64,000 bases of DNA from JBAYST01 sp034932745. Its GTDB lineage: Bacteria; Bacillota_I; Bacilli_A; RFN20; CAG-826. The first letter of the stretch is position 1. Every line of letters begins with the position of its first letter. Positions 7,929-16,466 of the stretch are shown in pieces. The stretch lies in the NCBI GenBank assembly GCA_034932745.1, contig JAYFOJ010000004.1, positions 28,629 through 92,628 on the forward strand, read 5' to 3'. The position numbers and the translations under genes are program-made. Under the pieces are notes generated by a model. The model saw only the letters and a program-made list of their open reading frames with translations, was not told where the DNA came from and made no database searches.

Positions 7929-10900
7929 TTAGTTCTTCGTAATCGAGATTGTGACGTTAGTGCCACTAATCGAAGTTACTGAGAACGAATATGGCAATGT
8001 AGTATTGCTATTGAGCTTTCCCGAGTTCACGAAGAATGAAGCATATGAACTCATCGAGAATGATTTACCAGCTGTCCAAACATCGGATGTGGAGAATTGT
8101 CCGCTGCTTTGATAAGTGTTAGTGCCACCTGCCTGTAATAGGTGGAGTAGTTTATAGCTACGGTAACTCGCGTATAGTGAACCATAAGTACTATTCGTCG
8201 AGTTATTCATCGCGTGAACATATTTACTACCAGAGACGATTGTCGTTGCTAGTGTTGGGGTTGAACCACTATAGTTCTTCATCAATCTAGCATCGACGTG
8301 CCAAGTTCTTATACCGACGACATTTGGTCCTTGCGGATACATCGAACTACTTCCGCCATATTTATAGGTAGAGTCGAAGTAATTTAGACCTGTTGGCGAA
8401 TAAACATCAAGAATCAAGTATTCATCAAAAGGGGAATTGGAACTTAAATTATTAGCAGAAAGAACAACGGCGTCTCCAGGAGCAATGGTCAAGGTTGTGC
8501 TTCCAGTTGGGACAATTGGATCAATCCATCCTAATGCCATTTTGGAATAAGGATCATGCTCGCCAACGTTATAATCTTGCATGCTAAACCCGCCGGCAGC
8601 ACCATATTTACTGGTGGAATCGTAGTTATAATAGTCATCTAATCCCATCACGTGACCAAGTTCATGAATATAAGTGTGTGCATCAATCGTACAATTAGTG
8701 GACTCGTTCATAAAATCATATGAAGCCCAAAAATAAGTATTAGCAGTCGGTGATGATTTATTTGAAGTAACACGAGTCCAGTATGTGTAGGCCCAAAGAT
8801 TATCGTTGTCGTTGTAGTTATTCGGAGCATTATAAATTAAAACAACTCCATCTATATAACCATCATTATCTGAATCAAATTCTTGACCATTTGAATTGTT
8901 ACTAGTTTTATACCAGTTGGTTGCCGAAGTAACTAATGTCGTTGTTTGATCTTCGGTAATACTGGTGCCATAGCTAGCACTATACCAACCTGAGACCGTT
9001 CCAGTGATGGTTAACTTACCTTTTGATTCTGTATGATAGAACGATGCGACTGATTCCCAACCAGTTTCCGCTTCAGTACCAAAATATGCCAATCGGATTT
9101 TTTCTCTAACGGCTTCAGTAGCATTATTCGCATAGTTATTTAATTTGACTGGAATTACTAATAGATTAACCGTGCCTGAAGTTGGCATCGAATCCATATT
9201 ATCGTAGTAGTTATTATCCATGTAATCTTGATAATCATAGGCCATCGTTTTAGTCGTATAGTTCGTTGCTACGCTAACGGTTACTGAGCAAGAAGCTGCT
9301 AAAACAATTGAACCTTGAGTAGCAGTTGCGATGATATTGGTGGTTCCAACTGCGACACCGGTCACAGTGCCACCGACTACAGTCGCAACACTTGAATTCT
9401 CGGTTGACCAAACAACGCTTGGAGTTGGATAAACGTTAGTAGGACTAAATGATGCGACGAGGTTTGACACTCCGCCTGTCGATAGTGATAAGGTGGTGTT
9501 ATTAAGAGTGACAGCGGTCATATTGACGGCGGTTTGTTCACCATAATAGACATCGATATAACTTATATAACAGCGTTTTCCAGTTCCGGATAGGCTGATC
9601 GTCGAGATTGTACCAGAAGTTGTGTACTCGAGTTCAGCAAAAGTCGAACTTGAAATCGTTTGAGCGGTCAAACTATTAATCGACATGGATGTCGTATCTG
9701 TCGAATATTTTTTGGCAGAAAGAACAATCTTTCTAACCGATACTTTACCGGAATTTGATAAAGCGATTGTAAATGATCCGGCTGCGCTACTACTTCCGAG
9801 TTTTAATCCGCCGTTTCCACGATATGCTTTGCTAGTTGCGCTTATCGAAGAAATATAATCTGATCCGCTAGTAATACCGCTCGATAATAGAGTTGAAGTC
9901 GTATATTCGGTGCTCGAATCACTTGTACCTGTGGTATCAAATTGAATTCGATAAGAACCAGATGGACTTGTCACCGCACTAACGGTCACGGTGCAAGAAG
10001 CGCTTTTACTTTGATCTACTGTAGTAACAGTAATTGTCGCTGTTCCAGCTGCAACCGCAGTTACTAATCCACTAGAAGAAACCGTGGCAATACTTTGGCT
10101 TGTCGTCGACCAGTTAACGGATTTGTTTGTCGCATCGCTTGGGGCGACGGTAGCAACCAAAGTTGAGGTTCCGCCGACATTAAGACTGAGCGTAGAATTA
10201 TTTAAGGTAACTCCTGTAACGCTAACTGTTGGTGCGCTTGAAACAGTGACATCAAATGATGTTGTTTTAGTCGTTCCATTAAGAGTGTAAGAGACGACGA
10301 CCGAAGTTGTACCCACAGTGCTAAGTGTCGTACCGCTTGCTGGGTTTGTCGTATAGTTGGCGCTGCTAATAACGGCACTTGTGGTGTCGGAATAATAAGC
10401 GGTAACAACCATTCCGGTAAGGCTTAGTGCTTCGCCAGAAATATAAGATGTTTTAGTTGGGGAAGTAGTAATGGCTATCGAAGATAAAGTGACTGTCTCT
10501 TCGCTTGAAGAACTTCCGCCAGATTGTGAACCTGCTCTTTTATATAAAGCAATCGTGGTTTGTCCAGATGTATAAGTTGTGAATCTTGGACTGCTTACGT
10601 TATATGTAATACTTCCGTAAGATGTCGTAGTGGAAGTGATAGTGGAAACTCCACTTGAAACCGTAATCGACCAGGTTCCAGTACCGTTTGAACTGTAGTT
10701 AACGTTTTTAGCGGCAGATGAATACAATTGTCCAGAAACTGAAGTAAGAGTGTAAGCTCCAGTAGAGCCACCTAACACGAATGGTACAACAGCTTGACTT
10801 GCAATTGTAATCGTATTGCTCACTGGTGCAGTAACGCTAACTGAAGTTAGGTATGTCGATGTAAGAGCGCCAGCGGCGTAGTAGTTGCCAGAATTAGCGG

Positions 10901-11570
10901 CGACCATTAAATACGAAGAGCCGACGGTCAAATCACTACTAGAAGACACTAAAGTGTATTGATTACTCGTTGGAGTTTCTTCAGATGAACTCGAACTACT
11001 TTCACCTGGAGTAGCGGTACCATCACATGTGTAAGTGATTGCTAAACTAGTTAAGTTAACATAGTTAGATCCGCTCTTGATTGCAAAATACGAATATGAG
11101 TTATCTAGATTAATCGCAACTCCATTTGTAATAGTAGTTGTATTTTGAGTTGGATTTGACGACGTCCCAAGATACAAAGTCATATTGCTAGTACTTACGT
11201 AATTCGCAGTAATCGATTTAATGCCAGTAATTGCAGTAGTGTTATAGAAAAGTCCGCTACTAGCTTTTAGCTGTCCGATGATTTGATCCGGTGTACTCGA
11301 AGTCGAACTCTTCATTCCATCGACGAATGAAAAACCAATCGAGTTTCCTAATGAGGTGATTGCAGGGCCATATGTGCTCGAGGTATATCCAGTGCTTGAG
11401 CTAGCTGTAAGAGTCCCAAGTCTGTAATCGACGCTAAGCGTATATGTGCTGCCTTCACCGTAAACGTTTTTGAAGCGATTATTATTTGCGTTATCGCAAA
11501 GTACGACAGTTATAATGCCGACCGCGACTAGCGAAGAGAAAAATAATCCTACTTTCTTTTTTGAATTCAT
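7929..11570 (-). CDS. Secreted M6-type metalloprotease with Ig-like (Big) domains
   Basis: A 1213-residue secreted protein. It starts with a signal sequence or membrane anchor (KKK then a hydrophobic run, residues 4-25). Beta-rich regions follow with a SSSSSSEE linker near 190. Next come a Big_3/4-like domain (about 360-445, starting 'ITTSPTKTSYISGEAL'), a BIG2 domain (about 450-530), another beta-rich domain (about 540-680) and a second BIG2 (about 688-770). The catalytic region (about 775-1150) carries HELGHVMGLDD (969-979), matching the M6 zinc motif HExxHxxGxxD, and a downstream Met (GGFSMQDYN). Such enzymes (immune inhibitor A-like) degrade extracellular proteins. No sortase signal is seen. 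SD AGGAGA lies 5 nt before the ATG. Monocistronic, with its own promoter and the bidirectional terminator. Confidence 0.88.
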   Translation of the reverse strand: MNSKKKVGLFFSSLVAVGIITVVLCDNANNNRFKNVYGEGSTYTLSVDYRLGTLTASSSTGYTSSTYGPAITSLGNSIGFSFVDGMKSSTSSTPDQIIGQLKASSGLFYNTTAITGIKSITANYVSTSNMTLYLGTSSNPTQNTTTITNGVAINLDNSYSYFAIKSGSNYVNLTSLAITYTCDGTATPGESSSSSSEETPTSNQYTLVSSSSDLTVGSSYLMVAANSGNYYAAGALTSTYLTSVSVTAPVSNTITIASQAVVPFVLGGSTGAYTLTSVSGQLYSSAAKNVNYSSNGTGTWSITVSSGVSTITSTTTSYGSITYNVSSPRFTTYTSGQTTIALYKRAGSQSGGSSSSEETVTLSSIAITTSPTKTSYISGEALSLTGMVVTAYYSDTTSAVISSANYTTNPASGTTLSTVGTTSVVVSYTLNGTTKTTSFDVTVSSAPTVSVTGVTLNNSTLSLNVGGTSTLVATVAPSDATNKSVNWSTTSQSIATVSSSGLVTAVAAGTATITVTTVDQSKSASCTVTVSAVTSPSGSYRIQFDTTGTSDSSTEYTTSTLLSSGITSGSDYISSISATSKAYRGNGGLKLGSSSAAGSFTIALSNSGKVSVRKIVLSAKKYSTDTTSMSINSLTAQTISSSTFAELEYTTSGTISTISLSGTGKRCYISYIDVYYGEQTAVNMTAVTLNNTTLSLSTGGVSNLVASFSPTNVYPTPSVVWSTENSSVATVVGGTVTGVAVGTTNIIATATQGSIVLAASCSVTVSVATNYTTKTMAYDYQDYMDNNYYDNMDSMPTSGTVNLLVIPVKLNNYANNATEAVREKIRLAYFGTEAETGWESVASFYHTESKGKLTITGTVSGWYSASYGTSITEDQTTTLVTSATNWYKTSNNSNGQEFDSDNDGYIDGVVLIYNAPNNYNDNDNLWAYTYWTRVTSNKSSPTANTYFWASYDFMNESTNCTIDAHTYIHELGHVMGLDDYYNYDSTSKYGAAGGFSMQDYNVGEHDPYSKMALGWIDPIVPTGSTTLTIAPGDAVVLSANNLSSNSPFDEYLILDVYSPTGLNYFDSTYKYGGSSSMYPQGPNVVGIRTWHVDARLMKNYSGSTPTLATTIVSGSKYVHAMNNSTNSTYGSLYASYRSYKLLHLLQAGGTNTYQSSGQFSTSDVWTAGKSFSMSSYASFFVNSGKLNSNTTLPYSFSVTSISGTNVTISITKN

Positions 11571-11595
11571 ATGTTCTCCTTATGCACACCCATAT

Positions 11596-11601
11596 ATTAT
11601 A
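11596..11601 (-). promoter_or_regulatory. -10 element of the metalloprotease gene
   Basis: Minus-strand TATAAT within an AT-alternating tract, with a weak TTATTC 18 nt upstream. It would give a leader of about 18 nt that includes the AGGAGA SD. Confidence 0.45.
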
Positions 11602-11629
11602 TATATATAAGTTAGTAGTGAATAAAATT

Positions 11630-11661
11630 GGAAAAAAGTCTAGCGCCGGATACGCTAGACT
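11630..11661 (-). terminator. Intrinsic terminator of clpB
   Basis: Minus-strand AGTCTAGCG/CGCTAGACT (11637-11645 with 11653-11661), 7-nt loop, then TTTTTCC. Confidence 0.85.
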
Positions 11662-11675
11662 GTTTCTATTAATAA

Positions 11676-13796
11676 TTAACTCGCAATTGATATATCGATT
11701 TTGTTTTCTTTAATATCGACAACATATTTTGAAGTTGTATTAACTTTACCTTTGATAATCGCCTCAGCAATTGGCGTTTCAATAGCACTTTCGATAAATC
11801 TTTTTATCGGTCGAGCGCCATAGACATCGCTATAGGCATTGTCGATAACATATTTCTCAACCTTTGGCGTAAAGGTAAATAAGAAATACTGTGCTTTGAG
11901 TCGATCAGAAAGTTCGTTTAACATCTTCTTCACAATCTTGAATTGCACTTCTTTTCCAAGAGGATTGAAGTACACGATTTCATCGATTCTATTTAAGAAT
12001 TCCGGTTTAAAAGTCTTGTGCAAAAGAGCTTCAGCGTTTTCTTTATGACCATTTAAGATATCCTCGCTTCCGAGATTACTCGTCATGATAATAATCGTAT
12101 TTTTAAAATCGACTACTCGACCTTGAGAATCGGTCAAACGACCATCGTCTAAAATCTGAAGTAATAAGTTGAAAACTTCTGGATGAGCTTTTTCGATTTC
12201 GTCGAATAAGACGATAGAATAAGGATTTCTTCTAACCTTTTCGGTTAGTTGACCACCTTCTTCATATCCGACATATCCTGGCGGGGCACCGATAAGACGA
12301 GAAACACTGAATTTCTCCATATATTCAGACATATCAATTCTAATGATATGAGATTCACTATCGAACAATGCCTCTGCTAATGTTTTAGCGACTTCGGTTT
12401 TACCGACACCGGTCGGTCCGAGGAATAAGAATGATCCGATCGGACGATTAGGATTTTTAATCCCGGCGCGCTGTCTTAATATTGCATTACTCACTAATCC
12501 TAAAGCTTCATCTTGCCCGATGACTCTCTTTTTTAATATTTCTTTTAAATCGAGAACCTTTTCGCGGTCTCCCTTTTCAATTCTCGATACTGGAATATTC
12601 GTCATTTTAGAGACGATTTTGGCAATTGCGTCTTCGTCGACTATTTCCGATAAAAGCTTTGCTTCTTCTTTAGATTTTCCTTCGATAGATTTAAGTTTCT
12701 TTTCTAATTCAGGAATCTCCTTATATTGAAGTTCAGACGCTCTTTGATAGTCGCCTTTTGAATAAGCGACATCGAGGGCAAATTTCGATCTTTCTAAATC
12801 ATTTTTAATTTGTTTTGCTTCATCGATGTCTTTCTTCTCGCCTTGCCATCTATCTTGAAGAACCTTTTCTTTTTCTTTCTCCTTCGCTAAATCGTCATTC
12901 AGTGAGGCCAATCTTTTTAATGATGATTCATCTTTTTCTTTTTGAAGAGCCACTTTTTCAATCATTAATTGTCTTATTCTTCTTTCAACCTCATCTAGTT
13001 CTGCTGGCATTGATTCGATTTCAACTTTAGTAGCAGCACAAGCTTCATCGACTAAATCGATTGCCTTATCTGGCAAGAATCGATTCGTCAAATAACGATC
13101 AGATAATGTAACAGCAGCCACCAAGGCGTTATCAGTAATTTTAACTCCGTGGAAAGATTCAAATCTTTCTTTTAGGCCACGTAAAATTGAAATACTGTCT
13201 TCGACAGTTGGTTCATTGACTAAGACTGGTTGAAAACGTCTTTCGAGTGCGCGATCTTTTTCAATGTACTCGCGATATTCATTTAAAGTTGTGGCACCAA
13301 TACAATCTATTTCTCCTCTTGCAAGCATTGGTTTTAACATATTAGAAGCATCGAGTGCTCCATCGGCGCGTCCTGCTCCTACGATTAAATGAATTTCGTC
13401 GATGAAAAGAATAATCTGACCTTCAGATGCTTTAATCTTATTAAGTACAGCTTTAAGTCTTTCTTCAAACTCACCACGATATTTGGCGCCCGCTACGAGA
13501 GAGCCCATATCCAATTCATAAATTTCTTTGTTCTTTAAAGTATTAGGAACATCGTCCTTAACAATTCTTTCTGCTAATCCTTCAAGTATTGCGGTTTTAC
13601 CAACGCCTGGTTCACCGATTAGTATGACGTTATTTTTAGTTTTGCGAGCTAGTATTTGAATGATTTTTCTTATTTCATCATCGCGCCCGATAACGGGGTC
13701 GATTTTACCCTTTTTAACTTCTTCATTTATATTGCGACCGAATTTCTCGAGGATGTTTTCATCGTTTTGATAATTTGGTTCTTGATTCATATCCAT
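11676..13796 (-). CDS. clpB: ClpB-type disaggregase lacking the N-terminal domain
   Basis: An AAA+ Hsp100 chaperone that threads aggregated proteins through its hexamer with DnaK. Two nucleotide-binding domains are visible: Walker A GEPGVGKTAI and Walker B IILFIDEIH in D1, and GPTGVGKTEVAKTLA and IVLFDEIEKAH in D2. Between them (about residues 260-400) is the coiled-coil M domain typical of ClpB and absent from ClpA/ClpC. At 706 residues the ~145-residue Clp_N domain is missing: the protein begins only about 15 residues before 'LEKFGRNINEEVKKGKIDPVIGRDDEI'. Mollicute ClpB is similarly short, and internal-start ClpB isoforms exist elsewhere. GGAGGA lies 7 nt before the ATG, so the short form is the primary product. 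It is controlled by a CIRCE element. Confidence 0.95.
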   Translation of the reverse strand: MDMNQEPNYQNDENILEKFGRNINEEVKKGKIDPVIGRDDEIRKIIQILARKTKNNVILIGEPGVGKTAILEGLAERIVKDDVPNTLKNKEIYELDMGSLVAGAKYRGEFEERLKAVLNKIKASEGQIILFIDEIHLIVGAGRADGALDASNMLKPMLARGEIDCIGATTLNEYREYIEKDRALERRFQPVLVNEPTVEDSISILRGLKERFESFHGVKITDNALVAAVTLSDRYLTNRFLPDKAIDLVDEACAATKVEIESMPAELDEVERRIRQLMIEKVALQKEKDESSLKRLASLNDDLAKEKEKEKVLQDRWQGEKKDIDEAKQIKNDLERSKFALDVAYSKGDYQRASELQYKEIPELEKKLKSIEGKSKEEAKLLSEIVDEDAIAKIVSKMTNIPVSRIEKGDREKVLDLKEILKKRVIGQDEALGLVSNAILRQRAGIKNPNRPIGSFLFLGPTGVGKTEVAKTLAEALFDSESHIIRIDMSEYMEKFSVSRLIGAPPGYVGYEEGGQLTEKVRRNPYSIVLFDEIEKAHPEVFNLLLQILDDGRLTDSQGRVVDFKNTIIIMTSNLGSEDILNGHKENAEALLHKTFKPEFLNRIDEIVYFNPLGKEVQFKIVKKMLNELSDRLKAQYFLFTFTPKVEKYVIDNAYSDVYGARPIKRFIESAIETPIAEAIIKGKVNTTSKYVVDIKENKIDISIAS

Positions 13797-13833
13797 AAAT
13801 AAATCCTCCTACGACAATCTCTTGTCAATATTA

Positions 13834-13875
13834 GTTATACACATTAGTTTAGCACTCGTCAAGCAAGAGTGCCAA
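13834..13875 (-). promoter_or_regulatory. clpB promoter with CIRCE (HrcA) operator
   Basis: CIRCE, consensus TTAGCACTC-N9-GAGTGCTAA, is present at 13849-13875: TTAGCACTC, 9 nt, GAGTGCCAA, one mismatch. The minus-strand promoter TTGACG (13857-13862), 17-nt spacer, TATAAC (13834-13839) overlaps it, so HrcA binding would block RNA polymerase. clpB is therefore probably a class I heat-shock gene. Confidence 0.92.
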
Positions 13876-13935
13876 AAATAAAATAAATAAAAATATTTAA
13901 AATGTGAGTTTCATCGTTAAAGTGACTAGTGGTAA

Positions 13936-13941
13936 TATAAT
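13936..13941 (+). promoter_or_regulatory. Leaderless -10 for the phosphodiesterase gene
   Basis: TATAAT ends 6 nt before the ATG at 13948, placing the expected start site at the codon itself. No SD is present and the -35 is weak. Confidence 0.5.
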
Positions 13942-13947
13942 ACCAAC

Positions 13948-14412
13948 ATGGAAAAAGAAAAGAAAATTAAGTTAGTTATTGTGTCCGATACACATCGCGA
14001 TAATGAAAGATTAAAACAAGTTTTTCATATCGAACAACCTGCAGATTACTTTCTACATCTTGGAGATAGCGAACTACAGGAAGTTTACATCGAACCATTC
14101 TTTTCGATTAAAGGTAATTGTGATCACTTTACCGATTATCAAAAAACCGCAATTATCGAAACGCCATACGGTAACATCTTTATGATTCATAATCTAAGTC
14201 AGATGACAAAGGACGATAAGTTCTTGTTAGATAACGATATCAAGGTTGTTTTATTCGGTCATACACATAAGCGATATTTAAAAAAAGTTAATGGCGTATG
14301 CTACGCGAACCCAGGCTCACTTGTCTACCCACGCGATGGGCTAAATCCATCTTATTTAGTTATCGAACTTTCGCTAGATAAAATTGACATATTTTTCAAA
14401 GAACTAGACTAG
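13948..14412 (+). CDS. YfcE/MJ0936-family metallophosphoesterase
   Basis: A calcineurin-like phosphoesterase of 154 residues. Its metal-binding motifs appear in order: SDTH (about 12-15), HLGDSE, GNCD, IHN, GHTH and NPGSLVYPRDG. This is the arrangement of the YfcE/MJ0936 family of manganese-dependent phosphodiesterases, whose physiological substrate is generally unknown. Cytoplasmic. It is divergent from clpB with 151 nt between them that hold CIRCE. It has an apparently leaderless promoter. In many Bacillota a homologue lies beside rph/RdgB genes; not here. Confidence 0.9.
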   Translation: MEKEKKIKLVIVSDTHRDNERLKQVFHIEQPADYFLHLGDSELQEVYIEPFFSIKGNCDHFTDYQKTAIIETPYGNIFMIHNLSQMTKDDKFLLDNDIKVVLFGHTHKRYLKKVNGVCYANPGSLVYPRDGLNPSYLVIELSLDKIDIFFKELD

Positions 14413-14474
14413 ATAATTTTTTTTACTCAAATATTTTTAACCAATAATACGTTAATAGTGTAGGAGGGGAAAAT

Positions 14475-15746
14475 ATGAAGAATAAAAAAATTCTGTATTT
14501 ATCCGCAATGGCCGTTCTTGGTCTGTCGGCCTGCAGCTTTTCTTTACAGCCCAATGGTAATTTAGAGGATTCAAACGGTCCACTAATCGGTAATGAAGTT
14601 GCCTTGTCGGCCAAAACTCCTATTCACGAATACGCAATCGCGTCCTCTTCGAGTATCTTAATGCTCGCAGATGGAGAGAATCCGGACACAGGAGACACGA
14701 CAGCCGATCCAGGAACCGAAACGACATCCGAAGATCCAACCATCCCAGGCGATACTGATGTAGATCCAGGTGACGGTACCGATGAAGGAACAGAAGAAGA
14801 ATTGGATTTAGTCGATAAGTATCTTGCTATCTACAATCAATTGACTAGCGAAGAAGCTTTGACCATTAAAACATACGAAAGTAGTTTAGAAGGTTATAAG
14901 TATGTCGCAGTAGTGACTATCGCTGGTATTGATGGAACGAAGAGCGAATTCTATCTTTATTTCAATGAAGCACAAGTAACAGACGAAGAAGCGGGAGATG
15001 TCGACACCAGTGAAGATGGCGATGTAGTCGATGAAACTACTTCGGATGATCCAGCGATTGGATCTGAAACTGAAGAACCTTCGATCGAAGAAAACGCCAG
15101 AATCAGAATGAGAAATGGTGATGGAGATGTAACCGTTGACGAAAATTTGACATTTACCACTCTTGACGGACTATTAGTATTTGGAGAACAAAACTATGTT
15201 GTCAAAGGTGTTGAAATCGTCGATGAAGCCGCTCAAGCTACTGAACTTCACTTCTATGCTCATCTAGACGAAACTCGTTCGATTAGAGTGTTCGCATATA
15301 ACGATCCAGAAGCCAATTTCTTCTCTTATCAAATAAGAGAGAACAGAAAAATGGTCGAGAAAATGACTGCTGTAACAGAAACAATCGGCGATTATCAATA
15401 CATCTCTTTATCTAGAAAAACCGAAACCGAACACAGCAAATATTCGTTTGTAACACTTAACGACGAAACCGGTAAATTCATTTATATCAAATTCATGAAT
15501 AATGAAGAAAGAGGAGAAATCTTTATCTACATTACTCTTGATGAAAATGGCAACCAAGTAATCGAATACGAGTTTGCTGATGGACAAGCGTTCCACGGAG
15601 ATGGACACGGCAATCATCACGATGGTGATTGTGGTGGAAATGGTGGTCACGGACATCACGGTGGAGATGAAACGTTCGTCCCAGGACAAGGTGCTGATAA
15701 CGGTACCGCTGGTGGCGATTGCGATGGCACCGGACGCAATAAATAA
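14475..15746 (+). CDS. Lipoprotein with acidic N-half and His/Gly-rich C-terminal tail
   Basis: A 423-residue lipoprotein with lipobox LSAC (Cys20). The mature part starts with an acidic, Thr/Pro/Gly/Asp-rich stretch (about 60-115, then 165-205), then a region of mixed beta structure, and ends with a His- and Gly-rich tail (about 370-423) containing GDGHGNHHDGDCGG and GGHGHHGGDE. The tail also has three Cys-containing motifs (DCGG, DCDG). It could bind metals such as Zn, Ni or Cu on the cell surface, but no transporter gene is adjacent. I do not recognise the family. The SD TAGGAGG is 7-8 nt before the ATG. A terminator follows. Confidence 0.8.
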   Translation: MKNKKILYLSAMAVLGLSACSFSLQPNGNLEDSNGPLIGNEVALSAKTPIHEYAIASSSSILMLADGENPDTGDTTADPGTETTSEDPTIPGDTDVDPGDGTDEGTEEELDLVDKYLAIYNQLTSEEALTIKTYESSLEGYKYVAVVTIAGIDGTKSEFYLYFNEAQVTDEEAGDVDTSEDGDVVDETTSDDPAIGSETEEPSIEENARIRMRNGDGDVTVDENLTFTTLDGLLVFGEQNYVVKGVEIVDEAAQATELHFYAHLDETRSIRVFAYNDPEANFFSYQIRENRKMVEKMTAVTETIGDYQYISLSRKTETEHSKYSFVTLNDETGKFIYIKFMNNEERGEIFIYITLDENGNQVIEYEFADGQAFHGDGHGNHHDGDCGGNGGHGHHGGDETFVPGQGADNGTAGGDCDGTGRNK

Positions 15747-15772
15747 GACTAGTACTATCATTGTTCAAGATT

Positions 15773-15799
15773 GACTGCGATAACTTCGCAGTCTTTCTT
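15773..15799 (+). terminator. Intrinsic terminator
   Basis: GACTGCGA (15773-15780), loop TAACT, TCGCAGTC (15786-15793), then TTTCTT. It ends the lipoprotein gene. Confidence 0.8.
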
Positions 15800-15806
15800 A
15801 TATTTA

Positions 15807-15836
15807 TTAACAAGAATCCAATAATATTGCTAAAAT
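15807..15836 (+). promoter_or_regulatory. Promoter of the DUF975 gene
   Basis: TTAACA (15807-15812), 18-nt spacer, TAAAAT (15831-15836). An AAGGA SD follows at about 15850. Confidence 0.45.
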
Positions 15837-15860
15837 ATACAATATAAAGAAGGACACAAT

Positions 15861-16442
15861 ATGAAAAAATCCGCTGAATATCGACACGAAGCTAGAGATA
15901 TCATTAAACGCTATGATTCGAAGTTTATAGTGCTGACCTTAATCATGGTTTTAATCTTTGGATTAACTAGTGCATGTAGTTACGGCTTAATCGGTTTAAT
16001 TGCATCTGGACCGCTATTGGTCGGATATCTTGGCTGTATAATCACTGCAGTTGGCGGAACTGATCCAGTTTTTGAGAGTGTCTTTGATGGTTTCAAGAAG
16101 TTTGGTCGCAACCTTGGAGCGTTTCTATTATATTCATTATTAGTCTTTGCTTGGTCTTTGCTCTTCATCATTCCTGGAATTATTGCAGCCTATCGTTATT
16201 CCTTAACATTCTTTTTACTAAAAGAAAGAGAAGATTTAACCGTGTGGGAATGCTTTAAAAAGTCACACGAAATGATGCGTGGACATAAATGGAAATTATT
16301 CTGTCTTCAATTCAGCTATATCGGATGGGATATTCTCGTCGCTTTAACTGCGGGTATTCTTGGACTATGGATTTATCCACGTCAGGCATGTGCCTTTTAT
16401 TTATTCTATAAAGATATAAAAGCGATAAACACAATTGTTTAA
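15861..16442 (+). CDS. DUF975-family integral membrane protein
   Basis: A 193-residue membrane protein with about four hydrophobic segments (about 22-45, 48-66, 85-115 and 155-180). It has the DUF975 features: an N-terminal 'AEYRHEARDIIKRYDSKFI', a central 'FIIPGIIAAYRYSLTFFLL' and 'ECFKKSHEMMRGHKWKLFCLQFSYIGW'. The family is common in Bacillota and has no established function. The next gene starts 24 nt later with its own -10, so they may be transcribed separately or together. Confidence 0.85.
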   Translation: MKKSAEYRHEARDIIKRYDSKFIVLTLIMVLIFGLTSACSYGLIGLIASGPLLVGYLGCIITAVGGTDPVFESVFDGFKKFGRNLGAFLLYSLLVFAWSLLFIIPGIIAAYRYSLTFFLLKEREDLTVWECFKKSHEMMRGHKWKLFCLQFSYIGWDILVALTAGILGLWIYPRQACAFYLFYKDIKAINTIV

Positions 16443-16451
16443 ATACTTGTG

Positions 16452-16457
16452 TATAAT
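16452..16457 (+). promoter_or_regulatory. -10 element, TGTG-TATAAT
   Basis: TATAAT preceded by TGTG and 9 nt before the ATG at 16467, giving a leader of about 2-3 nt. No SD is present. Confidence 0.45.
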
Positions 16458-16466
16458 GTAATTACT

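Noticed and set aside
11590..11612. AT-alternating tract as a tandem repeat locus
   Set aside because: It is about 20 nt long and contains the -10 of the metalloprotease gene; nothing suggests a variable repeat.
15408..15813. Overlapping reverse-strand frames at the end of the lipoprotein gene
   Set aside because: They arise from the His/Gly/Asp-rich repetitive codons and show no initiation signals.
16449..16466. GTG start six codons upstream of the LRR membrane protein
   Set aside because: The codons overlap the -10 element and there is no SD.
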